Source: an uncultured Clostridia bacterium
GTDB taxonomy: Bacteria > Bacillota > Clostridia > Christensenellales > Borkfalkiaceae
Length of the DNA: 10,669 nt
Assembly: GCA_944354085.1 (NCBI GenBank)
Contig: CALVPW010000004.1
Location: forward strand, 1 to 10,669
Direction of reading: 5' to 3'
Shown: positions 6,056 through 10,669 of the stretch, piece after piece
Position numbering within the stretch: position 1 is the first letter of the stretch
How the letters are laid out: each line of letters starts with the position of its first letter
Notes under the pieces: generated by a model
Seen by the model: the letters and a program-made list of their open reading frames with translations, nothing else
Told to the model about the DNA's origin: nothing
Databases searched by the model: none
Translations under genes and position numbers: made by a program

Positions 6056-7291
6056 ATGTCAAAATACGAACAATATTGTTCCTTCTGCGGGAAAGAAAAA
6101 TCCAAGGTCAAAAAACTCATCGCGGGTCCCGACGGCGTATTCATCTGCGACGAATGCGTCGACCTTTGCCGCGACATGATGGCGAAAATGCCTTCGAACA
6201 CGCCTGCCGAGACGGTGGAGCTGAAAAAGCCTGCCGAGATCAAAGAGGAGCTCGATAAGTATATCATCGGGCAGGATAAGGCAAAGCGCGTGCTTTCGGT
6301 GGCGGTGTATAACCACTATAAGCGCATCAACGCGGCGCTTTCGGGCAAAAAAGAGGACGACGACGTCGAGATCGAAAAGAGCAACATCCTGCTTTTGGGC
6401 CCCACGGGCAGCGGGAAAACGCTCCTTGCGCGCACGCTCGCGCGCATCCTCAACGTGCCGTTCGCCACGAGCGACGCGACCACCCTCACCGAGGCGGGAT
6501 ACGTGGGCGAGGACGTGGAGAACATCCTCTTAAAACTCATCCAGAACGCCGATTACGATATCGAGCGCGCTCAGCGCGGCATCATTTATATCGACGAGAT
6601 CGATAAGATCGCCCGTAAGAGCGAGAACGTCTCCATCACGCGCGACGTCTCGGGCGAAGGCGTGCAGCAGGCGCTGTTGAAGATCATCGAATCGACGGTC
6701 GCCAACGTTCCGCCGCAGGGCGGCAGGAAGCACCCGCAGCAGGATTGCATGCGCATCGATACGACGAATATCCTCTTTATCTGCGGCGGTGCGTTCGTCG
6801 GGTTGGATAAGATCGTCGGCGCGCGGAAGGACGATTCGGGGCTCGGCTTCGGCGGCAAAGTGCGCATGGGCGAGAACGAGGTCGACTACTCTTTGCTCGA
6901 CGACGTCAAGCCGCAGGATCTCACCAAATTCGGGCTTATCCCCGAATTTGTCGGGCGGCTTCCCATCGTGGTGGCGCTGCAGCCGCTCGATGAGAATGCG
7001 CTCGTCTCCATCCTCACCGAACCCAAGAACGCCATCATCAAACAGTATCAAAAGCTCGTCGGGCTGGACGGCGTCAAACTTACGGTGGAAGAGGGCGCGG
7101 TGCGCGAGATCGCCAATACCGCCATCCGCTTAAAGACGGGCGCGCGCGGGCTCAGAACGATCATCGAAGGGCTGATGACAGACGTGATGTACGATATCCC
7201 TTCGCAAAAGAACGTGGAGGAAGTCATCATCACGCGCGACTGCGTGACGAAAGGGGATAAACCCCGCCTCGTGTATAAAAAATCTGCATAA
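6056..7291 (+). CDS. clpX: ClpX, ATP-dependent unfoldase subunit of ClpXP
   Basis: ClpX is an AAA+ hexamer that recognises tagged substrates, unfolds them and feeds them to ClpP. The protein has 411 aa, close to the usual 415-425. The N-terminal zinc-binding domain has C8-x2-C11 and C31-x2-C34. Walker A is GPTGSGKT (115-122) and Walker B IIYIDE (176-181). Pore loop 1 is GYVG (148-151), the RKH loop is 224-226, and the ClpP-docking loop reads LGF (263-265), within the (I/L/V)GF consensus. A probable arginine finger is Arg301 in EFVGRLP, and sensor 2 is GAR (362-364). AAGGAG lies five bases before the ATG. The gene ends at a strong terminator. lonA or an engB-type GTPase, often found after clpX in Firmicutes, is absent here. 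Confidence 0.98.
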   Translation: MSKYEQYCSFCGKEKSKVKKLIAGPDGVFICDECVDLCRDMMAKMPSNTPAETVELKKPAEIKEELDKYIIGQDKAKRVLSVAVYNHYKRINAALSGKKEDDDVEIEKSNILLLGPTGSGKTLLARTLARILNVPFATSDATTLTEAGYVGEDVENILLKLIQNADYDIERAQRGIIYIDEIDKIARKSENVSITRDVSGEGVQQALLKIIESTVANVPPQGGRKHPQQDCMRIDTTNILFICGGAFVGLDKIVGARKDDSGLGFGGKVRMGENEVDYSLLDDVKPQDLTKFGLIPEFVGRLPIVVALQPLDENALVSILTEPKNAIIKQYQKLVGLDGVKLTVEEGAVREIANTAIRLKTGARGLRTIIEGLMTDVMYDIPSQKNVEEVIITRDCVTKGDKPRLVYKKSA

Positions 7292-7309
7292 CACCGTGTT
7301 CGGGAACGC

Positions 7310-7336
7310 AAAGGGCGGCAGTTTGCCGCCCTTTTT
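7310..7336 (+). terminator. Rho-independent terminator after clpX
   Basis: AAAGGGCGGCA (7310-7320), loop GTT, and TGCCGCCCTTT (7324-7334) form a perfect 11-bp stem ending in TTTTT (7332-7336). It closes the tig-clpP-clpX unit, so the following module needs its own promoter. Confidence 0.93.
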
Positions 7337-7377
7337 GCATGCTCAAAAACATGCGCCGCACACGGGGTACGGCGCGG

Positions 7378-7391
7378 CGATCAAAAGATCG
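7378..7391. promoter_or_regulatory. Palindrome abutting the XRE promoter, candidate operator
   Basis: CGATC, AAAA, GATCG is a perfect 5-4-5 inverted repeat that ends four bases before the -35 hexamer of the XRE gene. A further inverted pair, TATCGT (7427-7432) and ACGATA (7452-7457), lies just after the -10. Either could be bound by the XRE protein for self-control; this is inference. Confidence 0.35.
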
Positions 7392-7395
7392 TGTA

Positions 7396-7423
7396 TTGAC
7401 AAATTAAACAGATATGGTATAAT
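7396..7423 (+). promoter_or_regulatory. Near-consensus sigma-A promoter of the XRE gene
   Basis: TTGACA (7396-7401) and TATAAT (7418-7423) both match the consensus perfectly, with a 16-base spacer and an extended TGG (7415-7417) before the -10. The leader is about 60 bases long. A promoter this strong in front of a DNA-binding regulator suggests repression, probably by the gene's own product. Confidence 0.9.
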
Positions 7424-7492
7424 CAATATCGTACATAGTTTTGCGGCTTAAACGATACAGATCGGCTTTTCGTCGCGGTATCAGGAGGAAGT

Positions 7493-8098
7493 ATGATCGA
7501 TCAAAAGTTGTTTGGGGATATTCTCAAAGACTTGCGTGAACAAAAGAACGTCACGCAGGAGATGCTTGCGGAGCGGTGCCGCGTTTCACGGCAGACGGTG
7601 CGCAGGTGGGAACAGGGCGCGCGCATGCCCGAGTTGGCGATGTACGAGGAATTGTGTGCGGCGCTCGACGTTTCGCCTACATACTTTTTCGAGGCGGCAA
7701 GGCGTGAACCGCCGCTTGCAGCGGCGGAGGATGCAGAGCTGCCCTGCCCGCAGGAAGAAGAGGATGTCCCTTTACGGAAGCGAAAAGGCAGGATCGTCAA
7801 GTGCATCGCGCTTGCGCTCGTCGGCGCGTTGCTTTTGGCGGTATGGATCGCGGGCGCATTTTTCGCATGGGCATTCGGACAGGCTGTAAATTGGAACGTC
7901 ATCGGTACGGCCGATGCCGTCATCTCAACGAATACCGATGCGGTCGCGTATTTTTGGGTATCGCTTGCGGCGAGCTTGCTTGCGTTCGTCTGTTTTGTGC
8001 TGTTCGTTTGGCGCTTGTGCGCGTATGTGCGCGACCGCCGTCTTCGCGCCGCTTTGCAGGCGCAAGAAGCGCCGATCGGGCAAGAAAATATACCTTAA
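7493..8098 (+). CDS. XRE-family HTH regulator with two C-terminal membrane segments
   Basis: A 201-aa protein. Residues 7-61 are a classic Cro/C1-type helix-turn-helix (VTQEMLAERCRVSRQTV, then RRWEQGARMPEL). An acidic linker (about 70-95) follows, then a basic stretch RKRKGR (95-100), which marks a cytoplasmic flank. Two hydrophobic helices span about 102-128 and 151-177, joined by a short polar loop, and the tail is basic. The protein should therefore be held in the membrane with its DNA-binding domain inside, so it may sense an envelope signal or its membrane partners. AGGAGG lies four bases before the ATG. It precedes the secreted protein and the ABC permease in the same direction, which makes it their likely regulator; the regulated target is inference. 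Confidence 0.93.
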   Translation: MIDQKLFGDILKDLREQKNVTQEMLAERCRVSRQTVRRWEQGARMPELAMYEELCAALDVSPTYFFEAARREPPLAAAEDAELPCPQEEEDVPLRKRKGRIVKCIALALVGALLLAVWIAGAFFAWAFGQAVNWNVIGTADAVISTNTDAVAYFWVSLAASLLAFVCFVLFVWRLCAYVRDRRLRAALQAQEAPIGQENIP

Positions 8099-8106
8099 AT
8101 GGCGTC

Positions 8107-8126
8107 ATGTATCCAAATTGATACAT
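8107..8126. repeat. Inverted repeat A between the XRE and secreted-protein genes
   Basis: ATGTATC (8107-8113), a 6-base loop, and GATACAT (8120-8126) form a perfect 7-6-7 inverted repeat starting nine bases after the XRE stop. It lacks a following T-run and is probably a DNA operator or a weak transcript-end stem. Confidence 0.5.
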
Positions 8127-8134
8127 AAAACTTG

Positions 8135-8152
8135 CAAAATGGTTCCATTTTG
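8135..8152. repeat. Inverted repeat B directly upstream of the -35, candidate operator
   Basis: CAAAATGG, TT, CCATTTTG is a perfect 8-2-8 inverted repeat. It ends three bases before the proposed -35 hexamer. The two-base centre makes an RNA hairpin awkward and favours a dimeric protein site on DNA. Confidence 0.5.
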
Positions 8153-8155
8153 GTC

Positions 8156-8184
8156 TGTACAAATTGCTATTTTTCTGCTAATAT
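8156..8184 (+). promoter_or_regulatory. Probable promoter of the secreted protein-permease unit
   Basis: TGTACA (8156-8161, four of six to TTGACA), a 17-base spacer, and TAATAT (8179-8184) with an extended TGC before it. The start would be near 8191, leaving a 54-base leader with a 10-bp palindrome TTCTGCAGAA (8201-8210) and the Shine-Dalgarno GGAGGAG (8231-8237). Confidence 0.6.
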
Positions 8185-8244
8185 CAAGGTACGATCTGTT
8201 TTCTGCAGAAGCAAATCAAAACCAAATTTTGGAGGAGTAACAAA

Positions 8245-9000
8245 ATGGAACCTAAGATCAAACAAAAAAAGTGGTTTGCTGCGATCGGGGTCGCGCTTGC
8301 GTTGCTTATGGCGGCGGTGGGGATCCCTGTCGGCATCTCCGCCTCTGCGGCGGAAATGGCAGAGATCCAGCCGATGGGAATGTGTTGCGATGAGTATGGA
8401 GTGTACACGGAATCGTATTTAACCGCAGTAGCGTACCATTATAATGGTCATACTGCGGACTGTATGCAATACGAACAGTCAACATATATACATTTGGGAT
8501 TAAATATAAATCCCTCTTATGGGTATGTGACAAAGAGCGGGCACTCTTATACAGAAGTCATGATTCCGGAAATAGGATCTAATGCTACGGTTTCGCCGTA
8601 TTATTGGATGCGACCGTCAACCTCTTCGGATGCGAGTTATTATCAAGGACATTATGTTATTAATGCGGCAGAAGGAAGTGGTTTGATTGTAAGCGGACGC
8701 CTTGTGACAGGTACAGTAGTTGCAAATGCAATTTCGTCATTCGCCATCCCCTCGAATTGGAAAGAGATTGAGGGATCATGCGTATACAATGGGGCGATTG
8801 GTGAATTTAAGATCACTAAGAACCAACGTAGAACAGAAATTGAATTGTATATTGATGAAGACGATGAACCAGATATAATGTTTGATATCTCCGTAAGTAA
8901 CGGGTTATTAAAGATTATAAGCGATAAAACATTTGATTGTACAGATCTGGTTGTTGCAGGAAGTCAAGAGGGCGCGTTGGCGTTTCATATTGAAACATAA
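8245..9000 (+). CDS. Secreted protein of unknown function
   Basis: A 251-aa protein that I do not recognise. It has a good Sec signal peptide: basic KIKQKK (residues 4-9), a hydrophobic core (about 10-30), and small residues SASAA (32-36) for signal peptidase I cleavage near 34-37. There is no lipobox cysteine and no later membrane segment, so it should be released or wall-associated. The mature part has five cysteines (47, 48, 73, 179, 232), is rich in Tyr, Ser and Thr up to about 150, and has an acidic stretch IDEDDEPD (203-210). Most of the mature region is A+T-rich: 17 G+C of 60 in 8461-8520 and 19 of 60 in 8821-8880. GGAGGAG lies seven bases before the ATG. The permease gene begins 18 bases after the stop, so the two are probably one transcript. 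Confidence 0.85.
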   Translation: MEPKIKQKKWFAAIGVALALLMAAVGIPVGISASAAEMAEIQPMGMCCDEYGVYTESYLTAVAYHYNGHTADCMQYEQSTYIHLGLNINPSYGYVTKSGHSYTEVMIPEIGSNATVSPYYWMRPSTSSDASYYQGHYVINAAEGSGLIVSGRLVTGTVVANAISSFAIPSNWKEIEGSCVYNGAIGEFKITKNQRRTEIELYIDEDDEPDIMFDISVSNGLLKIISDKTFDCTDLVVAGSQEGALAFHIET

Positions 9001-9018
9001 ACAGGATGAGATCGGATC

Positions 9019-10638
9019 ATGAAGCTGGGCTTAAAATTTGGCTTTAAGATGCTGCTTCGTAATCCCGTGCGGATTGCGGCGAGCTTGCTCGCCGCAATTG
9101 CCGCATTCGGCATAGCGGGCATGTGTATCTTTACGCAGACGTACAATATCGTCCCATGGGCGAAAGAATTGTTTTTTGAATACAGCGGGGGCTATCCCGA
9201 AAGGGGGCCCGACCCGTATATCGGGATCGTCTGGAATCGGACGAATATTCCGCCTAATATGTCGTACAATGTTTATTTCACAAAAGACGGATTAGAAGAG
9301 ACAGAAGAATTGATTTCGGATATCGGCGGGTACGCGATCATGTACCGCGATAACAGAACGCCGAAAAATATTGAGGTGCTTGATTTATATCGATATATCA
9401 ACTGTGAAGAGACGCGTTTTTGGGGAGATCATAACGGAGAAAAATTATTTGCGCCGTATCCGCGTTATTCGGACGACATATTTTTAGATACCGAAAATGC
9501 GATCGATGACCGCGCCCGACGAGATATCACAAGATATTTATATGATGTCGTTACAGTTTACAGCGGGAATGACGCTATGCAGGCGTTCGGCTACGACCTT
9601 GTGGGGGAACTGCCTGCGCAGGTCGATGAGATCGCCATCCCGCAATGGCTGTACAACTGTTTTTTGTGCTACGGATACAAGGATCGGACGGGAACAGTTT
9701 ATACGATCGAGCAGGAGAGCGATATCCTCGGCAAAACATTAGAATTAAAATATTGGGATCATGGGGATAAAGCGCTGACGGCTACCATCGTCGGGGTCGT
9801 ACATACCGATCTTGAGAAAGAAAATTTTGTGTCGCGGTTGTTTTCTTACGAAAGTGTCGATGCATCCGAAGGACTTACCGTTGCTACATATTCGTCCTAT
9901 GAGGGTGGGAGTGAATATATCCCGCCACCGCATATGGGCGTGATCGTCAGCGAGAGCTATTTGCTGCAATATGCGCGGGATGATTCGGTGGCATCTGTTG
10001 TGGTTGTTCCGCGCTATCAAAGTTATTCCGAACAGTATTTCGATTTGTTTTATCAAACGGGCAAAGATGCAAAAACGCATCAATTTTATCGGACAGGTTC
10101 GGATTTTTTAAGGATTGCATCTTCTGCGGCAGTTGTCAATATCGATCAGAATGTACGACGTATCTACGAAAGCACTTCAATCTACTTCCGCGTCGTGCCG
10201 TATTTGGGCGTGTTTGCAGCGATCCTGCTTGCGTATTTGTGTTTCAGCACGGTGATGGGGCGTCGCCGCGGGGTGGGCACGCTGCAATCGCTGGGAGCAA
10301 GCAAAAAGCAGATCGCGCTTGCCGTCGGCATCCCCATTTTTGTATTTTGTCTCATCGCATCGCTGGGCGCGCTGTGCGTGGAAGTATGTTTTTTGATGTC
10401 AATGAACCGTAGATTGGAGAATGCCGTTGCGGAGTTGACTTATTTTTTTGATTATGCAGCTACAGGGGTTCCCTATCCCTTTATACTGGGATGGGAGACG
10501 GTGCTCTTTACCTTTGGCGTGCCGCTTGCGATCGCGGCGGTTGCGACGCTTGTTACTGTGTGGCTCGTCTTCCGCACGCCCGTGGTGGATAACCTCAATA
10601 AAAAGGAATTCCGCCTGTTCTCAAATAAGGCGCGCTGA
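9019..10638 (+). CDS. ABC transporter permease, FtsX/MacB type
   Basis: A 539-aa membrane protein. One helix at about residues 18-38 is followed by a large extracellular region (about 40-390), then three helices at about 392-412, 432-458 and 494-518. This is the layout of single-FtsX-domain permeases, which couple a cytoplasmic ATPase to work on extracellular substrates (lipoprotein or peptide export, wall hydrolase control, peptide resistance). The cytoplasmic loop RRRGVGTLQSLGASKKQI (415-432) is the family's coupling signature. GELPAQVDEIAI (196-207) resembles the G.LP...NEI motif of MacB-like outer domains. The C-terminus PVVDNLNKKE is typical. No ATPase gene is in the window; it may follow beyond the right edge. 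The Shine-Dalgarno site is weak (AGGA at 9003). Substrate unknown; the secreted neighbour is a candidate partner by inference. Confidence 0.88.
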   Translation: MKLGLKFGFKMLLRNPVRIAASLLAAIAAFGIAGMCIFTQTYNIVPWAKELFFEYSGGYPERGPDPYIGIVWNRTNIPPNMSYNVYFTKDGLEETEELISDIGGYAIMYRDNRTPKNIEVLDLYRYINCEETRFWGDHNGEKLFAPYPRYSDDIFLDTENAIDDRARRDITRYLYDVVTVYSGNDAMQAFGYDLVGELPAQVDEIAIPQWLYNCFLCYGYKDRTGTVYTIEQESDILGKTLELKYWDHGDKALTATIVGVVHTDLEKENFVSRLFSYESVDASEGLTVATYSSYEGGSEYIPPPHMGVIVSESYLLQYARDDSVASVVVVPRYQSYSEQYFDLFYQTGKDAKTHQFYRTGSDFLRIASSAAVVNIDQNVRRIYESTSIYFRVVPYLGVFAAILLAYLCFSTVMGRRRGVGTLQSLGASKKQIALAVGIPIFVFCLIASLGALCVEVCFLMSMNRRLENAVAELTYFFDYAATGVPYPFILGWETVLFTFGVPLAIAAVATLVTVWLVFRTPVVDNLNKKEFRLFSNKAR

Positions 10639-10669
10639 ACGCAGCACATACAAAATTTGTTTTGGGGGC

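Noticed and set aside
5538..6258. Open frames covering the clpP-clpX spacer
   Set aside because: They are Arg/Ala-rich out-of-frame continuations of clpP or clpX shadows that start inside those genes without ribosome sites.
6842..6850. LGF instead of IGF in the ClpX loop that docks on ClpP
   Set aside because: Leucine is within the known (I/L/V)GF consensus, so no altered ClpP binding is implied.
8099..8160. Terminator after the XRE gene
   Set aside because: The two inverted repeats here are AT-rich, one has a two-base centre, and no T-run follows either. They were kept as candidate operators instead.
10639..10669. Possible start of a further gene (the missing ATPase) at the right edge
   Set aside because: Only 31 bases remain, with a small ACAAA-A-TTTGT palindrome but no start codon with a Shine-Dalgarno site, so nothing can be called.

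Overview
The window looks like chromosomal DNA of a GC-rich, spore-forming member of the Clostridia (Bacillota), possibly an uncultured gut lineage. The evidence is the order tig-clpP-clpX, a Firmicutes-type RqcH, strong AGGAG Shine-Dalgarno sites, TTGACA/TATAAT-like promoters, a SpoVB-type flippase and a LysM protein. The genus cannot be read from the sequence.

Layout. (1) 1-886, minus strand: the N-terminal 295 codons of a polytopic MVF-family (SpoVB/MurJ-like) flippase that runs off the left edge. (2) 943-1954, plus strand: a 93-aa LysM protein and a 217-aa, ten-cysteine protein of a clostridial type without a known function. A bidirectional hairpin terminator follows. (3) 2054-3709, minus strand: rqcH, the bacterial Rqc2/NEMF homologue, with a very clean promoter. 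(4) 3847-7291, plus strand: tig (trigger factor), clpP and clpX, with a strong terminator after clpX. (5) 7493-10638, plus strand: an accessory module made of a membrane-anchored XRE regulator with a near-consensus promoter, an unrecognised 251-aa secreted protein, and an FtsX/MacB-type ABC permease. The ATPase is not in the window.

How the genes fit together. Regions 3 and 4 form a proteostasis neighbourhood. Trigger factor meets nascent chains, RqcH marks stalled chains with C-terminal alanine tails, and ClpXP degrades tagged proteins. Region 5 sits directly downstream of clpX, has its own promoters and differs in base composition. Parts of its exported protein and of the permease's extracellular loop are much richer in A+T than the Clp genes, which suggests an acquired or fast-diverging module.

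The main non-coding items are a structured, palindrome-rich spacer between clpP and clpX that shares 17 identical bases with clpP itself, two perfect inverted repeats next to the promoter of the secreted-protein gene, and a 10-bp perfect hairpin in the divergent region at about 904-929. No tRNA, rRNA, CRISPR array, transposase or integrase was seen. No gene-free stretch exceeds 300 bases; the longest is 201 bases (7292-7492), which holds the clpX terminator and the promoter of the XRE gene.
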